Notes under the pieces: model-generated
Databases searched by the model: none
What the model was told of the DNA's origin: nothing
What the model saw: only the letters and a program-made list of their open reading frames with translations
NCBI GenBank assembly: GCA_029257435.1
Contig: JARIBI010000057.1
Coordinates: forward strand, 1-41,995
DNA: 41,995 nt
Origin: Sporosarcina sp.
GTDB lineage: Bacteria; Bacillota; Bacilli; Bacillales_A; Planococcaceae
Direction of reading: 5' to 3'
In this document: positions 16,129-25,079 of the stretch, piece after piece
Layout of the letters: every line of letters starts with the position of its first letter
How positions within the stretch are numbered: position 1 is the stretch's first letter
Made by a program: the position numbers and the translations under genes

Positions 16129-16150
16129 ACCTAATCCCCTTCCCCAATTA

Positions 16151-17161
16151 CTACTTATCTTCTAATAGAAAACCTGTCGGTAATTCATCATAAGGATCTG
16201 TCACGAATTGATGGAAACCGGTAATGTATGCAGTTCCTTCTACTTGCGGGACAACCCCGGGAATCCCGGCAATCGTTGCTTCTCCAATAATTTCTCCTTT
16301 AAATTGACCGTCCGTAATACATTCATGGATAAATGCATCCCCATTTTTCATCGTCCCATGCGTATATAAAGTCGCTAGTCTGGCAGAAGTACCCGTACCA
16401 CAAGGGGAGCGATCGACTTGTTCATCTGCGAAAATAGTAACATTCCGTAAATCCGAATCTTCCTTTACTGGCGCATCCGAATAAATGACTCCATAAATCC
16501 CTTTTAGACCTGGCTCGTCTGGGTGTACGACGGTATAGTTCGCTTCTACATAATGCTTGATTTTCGTCCCCCACTTTTGTAATTGAGGTAGATCTTTCTT
16601 GGATACTTTAAAATCCAGTTGACTCGAATCCATAATTACATAGAATGCGCCGCCAAATGCGATATCAGCGACTAACTCTTTGCCTTCAATCGTCATCGTA
16701 ATCGACTTTTCCAGAACGAATGACGGTACGTTTTCAAACGAGACAGACTTTACTCGGTTCCCTTCCACATTGGCATACGCAATTACTTCACCAGCAGGAC
16801 TGTCAATCACAAATCTTGGCCTCTCTTCAGTCACCGCAAAACGACCTGTCTCGATTCCCATCGTGACCACTGCGATTATTCCATGACCGCACATCGTACT
16901 CCAACCTTCGTTATGCATGAACAGAACTCCGAAGTCCGAATCCTCTTTAGCTGGCGGCGTAATAATGCATCCGTACATACCATGGTGGCCTCTTGGTTCA
17001 TACATCAGCACTTTTCTAAACTCATCTAAATGTTCCATACAATACTCTCTGCGTTCTAATTGAGTATTTCCTTTAATCTCTGGAAAACCATCCGTAATAA
17101 TTCGTAAAGGTTCACCAGACACATGCATATCCACTGTTGAAATCATTTTATTAATAATCAT
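16151..17161 (-). CDS. Proline-racemase-family enzyme (Cys/Cys), second catalytic copy
   Basis: The 336-residue protein has both catalytic cysteines, Cys91 in STMCGHGII and Cys254 in [11 protein letters not shown], plus [11 protein letters not shown] and DIAFGGAFY. The Cys/Cys pair points to a racemase or epimerase (proline racemase or 4-hydroxyproline epimerase), not to trans-3-hydroxyproline dehydratase, which replaces one cysteine by Ser or Thr. It is the first gene of a two-gene unit with the DAACS symporter and is driven by a sigma-A-type promoter, unlike the sigma-54-driven copies. AAGGAGA lies upstream of the ATG. Among the local copies, the cysteine-less paralogue at 6021-6941 shares its STxDxHVxGE N-terminal style. 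The substrate is uncertain. Confidence 0.9.
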   Translation of the reverse strand: MIINKMISTVDMHVSGEPLRIITDGFPEIKGNTQLERREYCMEHLDEFRKVLMYEPRGHHGMYGCIITPPAKEDSDFGVLFMHNEGWSTMCGHGIIAVVTMGIETGRFAVTEERPRFVIDSPAGEVIAYANVEGNRVKSVSFENVPSFVLEKSITMTIEGKELVADIAFGGAFYVIMDSSQLDFKVSKKDLPQLQKWGTKIKHYVEANYTVVHPDEPGLKGIYGVIYSDAPVKEDSDLRNVTIFADEQVDRSPCGTGTSARLATLYTHGTMKNGDAFIHECITDGQFKGEIIGEATIAGIPGVVPQVEGTAYITGFHQFVTDPYDELPTGFLLEDK

Positions 17162-17194
17162 TTTTCCATCTCCTTCTTAACTCTAAGTATATTA

Positions 17195-17244
17195 TTGAAG
17201 TGGTACTTAAATTCAGTATAATTGAAATAGTTCGGAATAGTCAA
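17195..17244 (-). promoter_or_regulatory. Sigma-A promoter and possible operator of the racemase-symporter unit
   Basis: On the minus strand, TTGACT (17239-17244) and TATACT (17215-17220) are separated by 18 bases. Just downstream, near the expected start point, is the dyad AAGT-ACC-ACTT (17195-17210), which could be a repressor site. There is no -24/-12 motif here. Confidence 0.6.
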
Positions 17245-17287
17245 TCCATTGTTGAAGGTAAACTAGCTTTCAATGCATACAAAAGAT

Positions 17288-17334
17288 GGAAAAGCGTCTT
17301 ATATCACAGGGATAGAAGACGCTTTTCCTTTTTA
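17288..17334 (+). terminator. Orphan strong hairpin terminator
   Basis: A long stem GGAAAAGCGTCTT…AAGACGCTTTTCC with a short loop is followed by TTTTT on the plus strand. No plus-strand gene precedes it, so it may be left from a deleted gene, or it may insulate the racemase promoter. Confidence 0.7.
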
Positions 17335-17446
17335 TCTATCGTTTGACCATTGCATTTTACGCGGCACGTAGAAACGGACCACTCCAATTTATAGATGACT
17401 ATGATACGATTGAAGCTACCTAAAATCACTGGAGTGTTAAATCTAT

Positions 17447-18177
17447 ATGTCCGTCACCATAATCCTACTCATACTGCTGGCCGCTTTCATCTGAGCCCTC
17501 GTGCGTGCAATATTTGGGTTCCGCGAGGCAGTCGTCAGTATGCCCTTACTCGCATTATTACCGATTGATTACATACTTCTATTTCGCTAATCGGTTTAGC
17601 TGGACTGACGGTTGCTTGTTTAACCGTCTCTGCTAATTGGCGTCACATTGACCGGCCTGCACTTATTCGACTATCCGCTGCTGCCGTTGTTGGGATTGGT
17701 AGTGGTTAAATTTGCGCCAGAGATTGTCATTACTGTTGCACTGGGAGCATTCCTTATTCTGTATGGGGTCTATTCCCTAGCAAAGCCATTGTTCGTTAAA
17801 ACAGCTCAGCAACCCAGGCTTAACATCCAGCTTGGAAGTTCCCATTTGGATTTGCGGCAGGGTCACTGGGCAGTACTTATAACTTTACGGGTGTGCCGGT
17901 TGTTGTTTACGGGACCATGCGCCAATGGGAACCAGACCCATTTCGAGGGATCCTACAAGCACACTTTCTAATTTCAGGTGCATTGATCGTTCTTGGACAA
18001 GGCGTTGGAGGTTTGTGGACGAAGGATCTAGTTCTACTGTTTGGTTTTTCTTTGCCGTTGCTTGTTCTTGCAACGGTAATGGGTACCTTTTTACATCGGC
18101 ATATTCCCGCCCATCGTTTTCAGCATTTGGTATTTGTTTTGATCGTCTTGCTTGGGGTGCTGTTACTGATTAACTGA
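17447..18177 (+). pseudogene. Decayed TauE/SafE (TSUP) family permease
   Basis: Conceptual translation follows the sulfite-exporter/TSUP membrane family (MSVTIILLILLAAFI, then ALVRAIFGF, SLIGLAGLTVACLTVSANW, ALGAFLILYGVYSLAK, GALIVLGQGVGGLWTKD), but only by switching frames. There is an in-frame TGA at 17492-17494 in place of the usual glycine codon. The frame then changes near 17575-17584, 17690-17700 and 17870. About 240 codons of homologous sequence remain, nearly the full length of such a protein. No intact open frame longer than about 107 codons survives. It is a clear pseudogene by multiple independent lesions, and nothing nearby suggests its former role. Confidence 0.88.
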
Positions 18178-18219
18178 AAAGATGACTCTTTAAGATTAAG
18201 AGTAAATACAAAAATGAAC

Positions 18220-18255
18220 AGTCCGACTGGGTAACTATCCAGTCGGACTCTTTTT
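18220..18255. terminator. Bidirectional terminator between the permease relic and the response regulator
   Basis: The perfect 11-base stem AGTCCGACTGG / CCAGTCGGACT with an 8-base loop is followed by CTTTTT on the plus strand. On the minus strand it would stop the response-regulator transcript. Confidence 0.9.
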
Positions 18256-18364
18256 AATTGACCCTAGGTGTGAGAGTATAGTGTCTGAGTTGTATAATGC
18301 ACGGTTTCAAGGGGGACGAGATGGTTTAGAGAAAGTTTCCAGCTACTGAATGCATGTAGACCTT

Positions 18365-19018
18365 TTATGCTAAAATATTGTATCTGTATTTCGCTAATCC
18401 TGTTTCATATGCATAAGCTGAGGGCTGCGTGCGGTTGTTCGGATTTAGTTTGGCTGCCACTTGATCAGCATGCTTCTTTCCTACATTTTCTGTGATGTAC
18501 AGGTTTTCATGATTCAGTTTAGTTGAAAGAGCCCCTTCTAGTTTCTTGAACCTTCCCTGTTCTTCCATTGTCAGTGATTCGACACGGCTGCTGTCCAACG
18601 GGGATTCGTTTTGTGAATGAATCAGCATTTCGATGACGTTAGGGTCATAATATTTCCTACCACTGTGTATCACTTCAAGTGCATACATGAGCTCCCCTGG
18701 ATGCGCTTCCAAAGATATGTATCCCTCTGCGTCAATCATTTGGACATCCTCGAAAGATAACCGATCCTTCGAATGAATCAGAAGTAAAAAGTTACACGTA
18801 TAGCCGAGCTGCTTCGCTTTCCTGATTACTTCCAATCCACTTTCTTTTCCAAGATAGTAGTCAACAATCACTACATCAGGGATTTCCCTTCCAATTAATG
18901 AGATCGCTTCATGTTTGTTTTTTGCTCCCCCCAATACATCGATAGCACTTTTCTGAGATAAAATAGAGATCAGCCCTTTTCGGAAAAGTGTCTGATTATC
19001 CACCAACACTACTTTCAT
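18365..19018 (-). CDS. Orphan NarL/LuxR-type response regulator with degenerate receiver and HTH
   Basis: The 217-residue protein keeps the receiver fold (MKVVLVDNQTLFRKG, phospho-acceptor Asp53 in VVIVDYYLG) and a C-terminal region alignable to the LuxR-type HTH (LTMEEQ… then KKHADQVAAKLNPNNRTQ). The conserved receiver lysine (GYLLK in relatives) is replaced by Leu103 (GYISL), the acidic pair is DN rather than DD, and the HTH consensus is eroded (no EREVL or NKEIA signature). There is no sensor kinase beside it. ATG 19018 was chosen because GGGGAGG lies 9 bases upstream; an upstream GTG overlaps that site. It may act without phosphorylation, or be on the way to becoming a pseudogene. Confidence 0.75.
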   Translation of the reverse strand: MKVVLVDNQTLFRKGLISILSQKSAIDVLGGAKNKHEAISLIGREIPDVVIVDYYLGKESGLEVIRKAKQLGYTCNFLLLIHSKDRLSFEDVQMIDAEGYISLEAHPGELMYALEVIHSGRKYYDPNVIEMLIHSQNESPLDSSRVESLTMEEQGRFKKLEGALSTKLNHENLYITENVGKKHADQVAAKLNPNNRTQPSAYAYETGLAKYRYNILA

Positions 19019-19427
19019 CAGGTATAGCCTCCCCACTCTAGTAAAAGAGTTTTCTCATATCAGTCAAAAAAATGAAATGAGGCCGGTTGCACCACTGACT
19101 CCATATATCCCAGGTGCCCACATTAAGGATATACTTCCCAGTCTCCTTCGTTTTAAAGAACTTTTATCATTATATCGATAATGTCATCCAAAGTTTGTCG
19201 AACTCTGACTATTATAAAAATTATTTAAAAAGTTATTCTTCATATGAGAATCGCTGATGATAGGATTAGAATACAACCCCATAACTTTTAAAACCTAAGT
19301 GGAGTCCTTATGCTGAATTGCTAAAGGGTTACCATATGAAGCACCCTTTCCGCATTTGGTATATATACTGAAAAAATCCAAACAGAATGGACAGATATGC
19401 AAACAGTGCCATACTGTTTAAACAACT
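19019..19427. other. Intergenic region with no recognised gene
   Basis: About 400 AT-rich bases between the response regulator start and the YkyA terminator. A TTGACT element on the minus strand (19062-19067) may be the -35 of the response-regulator promoter, with a poor -10. I see no coding frame, repeat or structured RNA in the rest. Confidence 0.5.
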
Positions 19428-19474
19428 AAAAACGCCTCCTCGTCCAATACTTGGATTAGAAGGCGTTTTTTCGT
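19428..19474. terminator. Terminator after the YkyA-like gene
   Basis: The stem AAAACGCCT…TCCAA / TTGGA…AGGCGTTTT with a 3-base loop has T-runs on both strands. On the minus strand it lies about 95 bases past the lipoprotein stop. Confidence 0.85.
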
Positions 19475-19566
19475 ATTTATGAATTTACCATTTTACGCTG
19501 TTGTATATCTTCGGTATCAATGACTAATCAGTTGGAGAATCCAAATTAATGTTACGCAAAAATCTA

Positions 19567-20205
19567 TTAACCCAACCCAGCCATCTCAAAATACTCACTC
19601 TTCGCTTCATTATATTCCTCAGTAACCTGATTCACCTGTTCCACAACATCCACCATCTTTTGACTTTCATCGTTAATGATTTTAACCTGTTCTTCTAGTG
19701 TATCCAGTTTAAAGTTCCCTTGTTCCAGGTTTTCGAAAAGTTTACTTTGCGAGTTCAGTTGCTTTTGATAGATATCAAAGTAGCTGTCCATCAGCTTTTT
19801 ACGGTCCTTCATGAGTGTCATAACTTTCTCCGCTGTCTTCTTCTCATCATCGTCTTTGATCTGCTCAATGTTTTCCTCAATGGACAGTAATGCAGTATAT
19901 GCATTTTGGAAGTTTTCACGGGCCAGGTCCAATTCTTTGCTTTCGGTAGAAATTCCTAAATCATATAACGTTTGTTTAATTGTCTTAACGTCAGTATTTT
20001 CTAGACTTATTACCTTTTGATAGCTCTCGTTTACCTTTTTTCTGCTGGCAGCTAAGTCTTTTTGATTGGCTACGAATCTGTTTTCTAAGCTTGCTGATTC
20101 TTCCACTTTCTTATGGATTTCTCTCGCTTGTTCCTGATCCGATTGACAGCCCGTTACTACTGTAAACAAGCCTACGATCATCGCTAGAAAAATGATTTTC
20201 TTCAT
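19567..20205 (-). CDS. YkyA-like cell-wall-binding lipoprotein
   Basis: The 212-residue protein starts with a lipoprotein signal peptide, MKKIIFLAMIVGLFTVVTGC, with lipobox VTGC and acylated Cys20, so it should be anchored on the outer face of the membrane. The remainder is highly charged and helical, with long coiled-coil-like stretches (about 25-205) rich in Glu, Lys and Gln, matching the Bacillus YkyA family annotated as putative cell-wall binding lipoproteins. AAGGAG lies 8 bases before the ATG. It follows the polysaccharide deacetylase gene by 30 bases and is probably co-transcribed, which fits a joint envelope role. The biochemical function of the family is not established. Confidence 0.85.
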   Translation of the reverse strand: MKKIIFLAMIVGLFTVVTGCQSDQEQAREIHKKVEESASLENRFVANQKDLAASRKKVNESYQKVISLENTDVKTIKQTLYDLGISTESKELDLARENFQNAYTALLSIEENIEQIKDDDEKKTAEKVMTLMKDRKKLMDSYFDIYQKQLNSQSKLFENLEQGNFKLDTLEEQVKIINDESQKMVDVVEQVNQVTEEYNEAKSEYFEMAGLG

Positions 20206-20235
20206 CTTTAATCACTCCTTGATTCAAACCGTGAA

Positions 20236-21129
20236 TTAGCTGATTGAATGGCAGCGTCCGTTACATGGGAACGTTACGGGCGGCTGCTCATTCGTTAATA
20301 CTTTCGTTTTATAGCCTTGCTTCTTAATGTACGAAAGAAGTTCCGGCAAATATTTAATCGTATGAGGTTTATCGTGAAGTAGCACAACAGGTGTAATCCC
20401 TGCTATCATGTACTGATCGATCGCTTGCTTTGTATGCTCTACATATCGTCGATCTTTCAATTCCCAATCACGGCTATCTACATTCCAATCCCATACTTTG
20501 AAATCATTTTGATCCAATACGTAGCGCATGTCTTCCGTTAGATAAGGGACGCTACCGTAAGGAAGTCGAATTAGGTTAGAGTGAATCCCCGTGACTTCCT
20601 CTAGTATGTCGCGGTCCTCAATCATTTCATCCGCTGGAGCGGACGCACTGCTGTAAATTTCGCCAGCGTCATGCGTGATTCCATGCAGGCCCAGTCCAAA
20701 GCCTTCATTCTTCATGCGAAGTACGGCTTTTGAATGCTCTTTTATATTCGGACCCATCATGAAGAATGTCGCTTTCATTTGATAGGTATCCAAGATATCC
20801 AGCAGTTGGTCCGCCACAGCAGATGGACCGTCGTCAAAAGTTAAATATATTACTTTTTCTTGCTGATCGATTTCATTTTGTTTTGCAACTGCTTCTTTTC
20901 TTGCAGTCTCTTTTTCTTCTCTTTCAGCTAAGAGAATTGAATTCCTTAAAGCAGAGCCTTCAAAGCCGTTAATCGGTTCAAATGAAACAGGCAAAGTTTC
21001 TAATGAAGTTGTATGTATAAGAGCCTTAGTCTGCTCTGACTTATTTTCAATAAAAGTTCCAGCTATCAAAACGAGCACAAGAACTGAAAGAACAGCAGAC
21101 AGAACTTTTCCTTTATTATTTAATCGCAT
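20236..21129 (-). CDS. Membrane-anchored polysaccharide (peptidoglycan) deacetylase, NodB family
   Basis: The 297-residue protein has an N-terminal membrane anchor or signal (residues 9-25), a charged linker, and a NodB homology domain from about residue 92. Its catalytic motifs are TFDDGPS (Asp99/Asp100), the metal-binding HGITH (His149, His153), RLPYGS (188-193), a tryptophan-rich DWNVDSRDWE motif, and VVLLHD near the end. Such enzymes remove N-acetyl groups from peptidoglycan GlcNAc or MurNAc, which often gives lysozyme resistance. It is followed by the YkyA-like lipoprotein gene. A GAAGGGGAG ribosome binding site precedes the ATG. Whether GlcNAc or MurNAc is the substrate cannot be told here. 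Confidence 0.92.
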   Translation of the reverse strand: MRLNNKGKVLSAVLSVLVLVLIAGTFIENKSEQTKALIHTTSLETLPVSFEPINGFEGSALRNSILLAEREEKETARKEAVAKQNEIDQQEKVIYLTFDDGPSAVADQLLDILDTYQMKATFFMMGPNIKEHSKAVLRMKNEGFGLGLHGITHDAGEIYSSASAPADEMIEDRDILEEVTGIHSNLIRLPYGSVPYLTEDMRYVLDQNDFKVWDWNVDSRDWELKDRRYVEHTKQAIDQYMIAGITPVVLLHDKPHTIKYLPELLSYIKKQGYKTKVLTNEQPPVTFPCNGRCHSIS

Positions 21130-21173
21130 TGTGAAGTTCTCCCCTTCTATTCTAGTTATACTGACAAACGACC

Positions 21174-21185
21174 ATCAGATCTGAT
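21174..21185. promoter_or_regulatory. Perfect 12-base palindrome upstream of the deacetylase gene
   Basis: ATCAGATCTGAT is self-complementary and lies 45 bases before the deacetylase start, where a dimeric regulator could act. TTGTCA and TATAAC lie between it and the gene but are too close to form one promoter. Confidence 0.3.
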
Positions 21186-21635
21186 AATTACTTCTAGGAT
21201 GAATAGGTAAATTAGATAGAGTAGTAAGTTAAAATACTTTTTATCTGAAGAAAAACTAACTTACCTTTTCACTCTGTCTATACCTTTTCCCCTTATTGCT
21301 CACTTTTATGTATTCAACAATTGTCGTTTATTCATTCAGAATTCCGATAATTCTAGAACACTTTCATCTATCTACAAATTAATTATATTACTATATGATA
21401 TCACAGGATATCTCATTTTATGCACCGCACAAGTTTATTTAAAAAATAAAATTATTCACTCTCAATTTTTCTCGATGAATAACTTAGAAACTTCTCATTA
21501 TATGTAGTTTTTTGCACCACAACTAGACGATCTCATGTTGAGCCGGTCGATTCAATCATGGAAACCTGCACTTCGTGAACGTTTTGCCACAGGTATTTTA
21601 CGCTCTTACATGAACAATGTATCGATCTGCACACT
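21186..21635. other. Intergenic region with an imperfect long dyad, no gene
   Basis: AT-rich sequence between two minus-strand units. Near 21214-21285, TAGATAGAGT…TAAGTTA is mirrored by TAACTTA…ACTCTGTCTA, so a long imperfect hairpin could form. It has no adjoining T-run. I see no coding frame or RNA gene. Confidence 0.4.
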
Positions 21636-21668
21636 AAAAAAGAACCGGAATCCATCTCCGGTTCTCCC
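21636..21668 (-). terminator. Terminator of the amiE-nagZ-namZ operon
   Basis: The perfect stem AGAACCGGA / TCCGGTTCT with a 7-base loop is followed on the minus strand by TTTTTTAG, just after the NamZ stop. Confidence 0.92.
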
Positions 21669-21671
21669 CTT

Positions 21672-22934
21672 TTAATACAACAAATATCCTTTACGCACTT
21701 TCTCAAACTGCTTCAAGTCTTTTGCCCATCGCGCTTTCATCTCTTCAACCGTCATTCCATTTTCAATACCTGGACGAATCCATCCATTCCCAATTAAGTT
21801 ATCGAAAAATGAAGTGAGCTTTACGTCTTCAGGATAAAGATCTTTCAATGTCTTCACAATGTGGAGTCCCGTTTCAACCGGCTGGTACTTTGTCCTGTCG
21901 GTTACATGAACCTGGACACCGTGCGACAGTTTGCCGCTATGTTTAGAAAATGTCGGTGTGAAGGAAGCAGCTCGGAATTTCACACCCGGTAGATTCAAGT
22001 TATTCAGTGAAGCGGCAAGCTCTGTACTGTTAATGAACGGTGCACCGATGAGCTCAAATGGTTTTGACGTTCCGCGTCCTTCTGAAACATTGGTTCCTTC
22101 AATCAATGCTGTCCCGGGGTAAACGAGCGCTGTCTCCAGTGTCGGCATGTTCGGTGACGGCATAACAAATTGAAGTCCTGTTTCATCGAAATACGAATTC
22201 CGCTTCCATCCTTTCATCTTAACGACTTTCAAATCCGCATCGATGTTGAATTCTTTATTGAACAATTTGGCAAGTTCTCCCACTGTCATTCCGTGACGTA
22301 ATGGAATTGCATACTGGCCTACGAACGATGCAAACCCAGGGTCTAGTACTGGCCCTTCGATCGCTTTACCCCCTAGCGGATTGGGACGATCCAACACGAC
22401 GAATGGAATACCTTTCTCCTCCGCTGCTTCCATTGCAAGCGCCATCGTGTAAATGTACGTATAGAATCGAGTCCCGACATCTTGAATGTCGAAAACGAGT
22501 ACGTCTACGTTTTCAAGCATTTCAGGGGTCGGTTTTCTCGTTTTACCGTACAGGCTATAGACCGGTACTCCCGTGACGTCATCGATATAGTAATCGACAT
22601 ATTGACCGGCTTGCGCATCTCCACGTACTCCGTGCTCCGGACCGTAAAGTGCTTCGAGGTGAATGTCGGGGTCATTATTTAACAGATCGACAACACTGTT
22701 CAGTTCGCTGTCAACACCAGTCGGATTCGTAATCAATCCGACCCGTTTGCCTTCCAGCAGACGTTTTTCATGTTTCATGAGCCGTTCTACACCGAGTTCA
22801 ATTTTGTTGTTTCCTTTTCCATGACCTTTCCCTTTGTGCTTGGCATTCTGATGCGAGTTGTCCGCAAACGCCACTGTGAATGTTGTCATCACGAGCAGTG
22901 CCGTGATGACGGCAATGAACCACTTTTTCATCAT
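21672..22934 (-). CDS. namZ: Exo-beta-N-acetylmuramidase (NamZ/YbbC, DUF1343 family)
   Basis: The 420-residue secreted protein has a signal peptide (1-25, ending AFA) and the DUF1343 signatures GLITNPTGVD, ALYGPEHGVRGDAQAG, DIQDVGTRFYTYIYTM, VVLDRPNPLGG and EGTNVSEGRGTSKPFE. B. subtilis NamZ releases MurNAc from the non-reducing end of peptidoglycan fragments and works with NagZ and AmiE, whose homologues lie directly upstream here. The start could be either of two consecutive ATG codons (22934, 22931) after AAGGGGGAAA. The gap after nagZ is about 11 bases, so this is one operon. No murQ, murR or murP lies in this window. Confidence 0.93.
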   Translation of the reverse strand: MMKKWFIAVITALLVMTTFTVAFADNSHQNAKHKGKGHGKGNNKIELGVERLMKHEKRLLEGKRVGLITNPTGVDSELNSVVDLLNNDPDIHLEALYGPEHGVRGDAQAGQYVDYYIDDVTGVPVYSLYGKTRKPTPEMLENVDVLVFDIQDVGTRFYTYIYTMALAMEAAEEKGIPFVVLDRPNPLGGKAIEGPVLDPGFASFVGQYAIPLRHGMTVGELAKLFNKEFNIDADLKVVKMKGWKRNSYFDETGLQFVMPSPNMPTLETALVYPGTALIEGTNVSEGRGTSKPFELIGAPFINSTELAASLNNLNLPGVKFRAASFTPTFSKHSGKLSHGVQVHVTDRTKYQPVETGLHIVKTLKDLYPEDVKLTSFFDNLIGNGWIRPGIENGMTVEEMKARWAKDLKQFEKVRKGYLLY

Positions 22935-22945
22935 CCATTTCCCCC

Positions 22946-25063
22946 TTATTCGTTATAGTTCAGACCATGTCCAAATTCATAAAGCGTCCCGCCTAAAGGA
23001 TTAGGTATCGTAACAGGAAGTTTCCCGGAAGGCTGTACATCTTCGAAAAGAATGGAAGCAGTCGCTTTGAAACTTGCTGTCCGGAAACTGTATTGCGCTA
23101 GGTACGCATCGACATCCGGGTAAGCCATAATGTCATACGGATTTCTGACTCCTACTGCAATAACAGGTGCAGCTGACTTTTCCGCTAACTCATTCACCAT
23201 CTTCATTTGCGGGTTTTCTGGAGATCGAGCCGCAACAGTTGAAGTCGTCGTACCAACAATCACTGCTGATACATCCGCCACTTGAGCAAGTTCACTATCC
23301 GTCAAAGGTTTCCCTGTTTTCACTAAGATGGTATTGGCATGTTTCCTTTTCACAGCTTGATACAATTCATCGATATAGGAATCTCCAACAACCGCTAGTT
23401 TTTCTGAAGCGCTCGGACGTAACGGAAGAACGTTGTCATTCTTCACCAGTGTCACCGATTTCTCAGCTGCTTCTTGTTCAATTTGTTTATGAGCGTCTGA
23501 ACCGACTGTCTTCAGTGCAGTTGAAACTTTCTCATCAATCGGCTTCGGTGTTTCTTCTTTCATGATGCCTCTTTTAATCTTTAAAGATAGAATTCGTTCC
23601 ACTGACTCTTCAATACGAGACTCTGAAATTTCTCCAGAACGAACTGCGTCTACTAAACCTGCTGCCACGCTTTCAAGTCCAACAGGCATTAAGACAAGGT
23701 CCGTTCCTGCTTGTACAGCTCGAATCACTGAGTCGACCGGTCCAAAGTGATCTGCAATCGCCTTCATATTTAACGCATCTGTTGTGATTAACCCATCGTA
23801 TCCCATCTCTTCTCTCATTAGCTCCGTCAGTACTTTATACGATAACGTTGCAGGCACATTAATTTCACTGCCGTCTTTCTTCGAAACTACAGTTGTCCCA
23901 TCAATCTTCGGGAATGTTACGTGTGCCGTCATAATGGCATCCACGCCTGCTTCCATCGCTTTTTGAAACGGATACAATTCCACTTGTTTTAAGCGTTCTT
24001 TGTCATAAGGGACTTCTGGCAACCCTAAATGCGAGTCAACCGCTGTGTCTCCATGGCCTGGGAAATGCTTCGCTGCGCCTGAAGTTCCAGTTCCTTGAAG
24101 CCCCTTCGTATACGCAACACCTAATTGTGCTGTCAATTCCGGGTCCTCACTGAACGAACGAACCCCGATGACCGGGTTATCCGGATTGTTGTTGACATCA
24201 AAAGAAGGTGCGAAGTTCATGTTAACGCCGAGTGAACGAAGTTCTTCACCAATCGCCGCGCCGACTTTCCTTGCAAGCTCCTCAGATCGTGTTGCGCCAA
24301 GCGCCATATTGCCGGGCATGTCCGTTCCTGACTGAAGTCTCGTGACAATCCCACCCTCTTGGTCAATCGACATGAGAAGTCCATATTTTTCAGAAGCCTC
24401 TTGGTAATCTGCGACTAATCGAGTCGTCTGCTCCGTCGTCACAACGTTTTCCCTGAATAGAATCACACCGCCTAAATGATACTTTTGGACAAGTGCTTCA
24501 ATTTCAGGAGTCAATTCGGTTACATTTTTCCCGTTGTAGTTACGGAAATCCGGCATGAGCATCTGACCCACTTTTTCTTCAACCGTCATATGATGGATTG
24601 CATTTTCAATCAGATTGTATTGCTTGCCGTTCATCTTGATCACCTTATAAGAAATACTTGGCTTTCCTGGTCGTTTTTTATGGCTTCCATCCGGCTTGCC
24701 TTGGATCGCAATGCGGTCGGTAAACTTGCCGTCCGTCACTTCAATGAACGTCTTACCAGGTTTTCCTGAAGTACGGACTGTCCCGTCAGCATCGACAGTC
24801 GCGACATTTTTATTTTTGGATTTCCATTTCAACTTCTTCGAAACAGCTTTAAAATCGCCTTGTTTGTATACGTGAAGGGCCGTCAACTGGATAGTCCCAT
24901 CATTCAATTCAGCAATGGACTCCGGGACATTTTGCAGCAAAACCAGATTCTTAACTTTCGGCTTCGCTGACTTGGCCATCGCCGGCTGCCCAGCCATGGC
25001 ACCCGTCAAAACAAGGAACCCGATTAAAACAGGTATCACAAGATAGCGTCTCACGCTTTTCAT
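22946..25063 (-). CDS. nagZ: Secreted GH3 beta-N-acetylglucosaminidase (NagZ/YbbD) with N-terminal Big2-like domain
   Basis: A glycoside hydrolase family 3 enzyme of about 705 residues. After a signal peptide (about 1-30, ending AMA), residues about 40-120 look like a bacterial Ig-like group 2 domain (LKWKSKNKNVATVDADGTV). The GH3 barrel follows, with FSEDPELTAQLGVAY, the catalytic loop KHFPGHGDTAVDSHLG (His/Asp dyad) and the nucleophile Asp in LITTDALNMKA, and then a C-terminal alpha/beta domain like that of two-domain Gram-positive NagZ. It should cleave GlcNAc from GlcNAc-MurNAc-peptides outside the cell. The start at 25063 has GGGAGG 9 bases upstream; an earlier ATG at 25087 overlaps amiE and contains that site. 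The Ig-like domain is absent, as far as I recall, from B. subtilis NagZ. Confidence 0.92.
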   Translation of the reverse strand: MKSVRRYLVIPVLIGFLVLTGAMAGQPAMAKSAKPKVKNLVLLQNVPESIAELNDGTIQLTALHVYKQGDFKAVSKKLKWKSKNKNVATVDADGTVRTSGKPGKTFIEVTDGKFTDRIAIQGKPDGSHKKRPGKPSISYKVIKMNGKQYNLIENAIHHMTVEEKVGQMLMPDFRNYNGKNVTELTPEIEALVQKYHLGGVILFRENVVTTEQTTRLVADYQEASEKYGLLMSIDQEGGIVTRLQSGTDMPGNMALGATRSEELARKVGAAIGEELRSLGVNMNFAPSFDVNNNPDNPVIGVRSFSEDPELTAQLGVAYTKGLQGTGTSGAAKHFPGHGDTAVDSHLGLPEVPYDKERLKQVELYPFQKAMEAGVDAIMTAHVTFPKIDGTTVVSKKDGSEINVPATLSYKVLTELMREEMGYDGLITTDALNMKAIADHFGPVDSVIRAVQAGTDLVLMPVGLESVAAGLVDAVRSGEISESRIEESVERILSLKIKRGIMKEETPKPIDEKVSTALKTVGSDAHKQIEQEAAEKSVTLVKNDNVLPLRPSASEKLAVVGDSYIDELYQAVKRKHANTILVKTGKPLTDSELAQVADVSAVIVGTTTSTVAARSPENPQMKMVNELAEKSAAPVIAVGVRNPYDIMAYPDVDAYLAQYSFRTASFKATASILFEDVQPSGKLPVTIPNPLGGTLYEFGHGLNYNE

Positions 25064-25079
25064 CCGTAAATTCCTCCCT

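Noticed and set aside
16151..17161. Assignment as trans-3-hydroxyproline dehydratase because an OCD-family gene lies nearby
   Set aside because: Both catalytic positions are cysteine, the racemase/epimerase pattern; the dehydratases replace one of them.
17648..17971. 107-codon frame that could be taken for a small membrane protein
   Set aside because: It is one piece of the frameshifted TauE/SafE permease; homologous segments continue before and after it in other frames.
21511..21550. Possible fourth copy of the palindromic repeat (TTTTGCACCACAACTAG)
   Set aside because: Similarity is limited to about a dozen bases and the inverted arms are missing.
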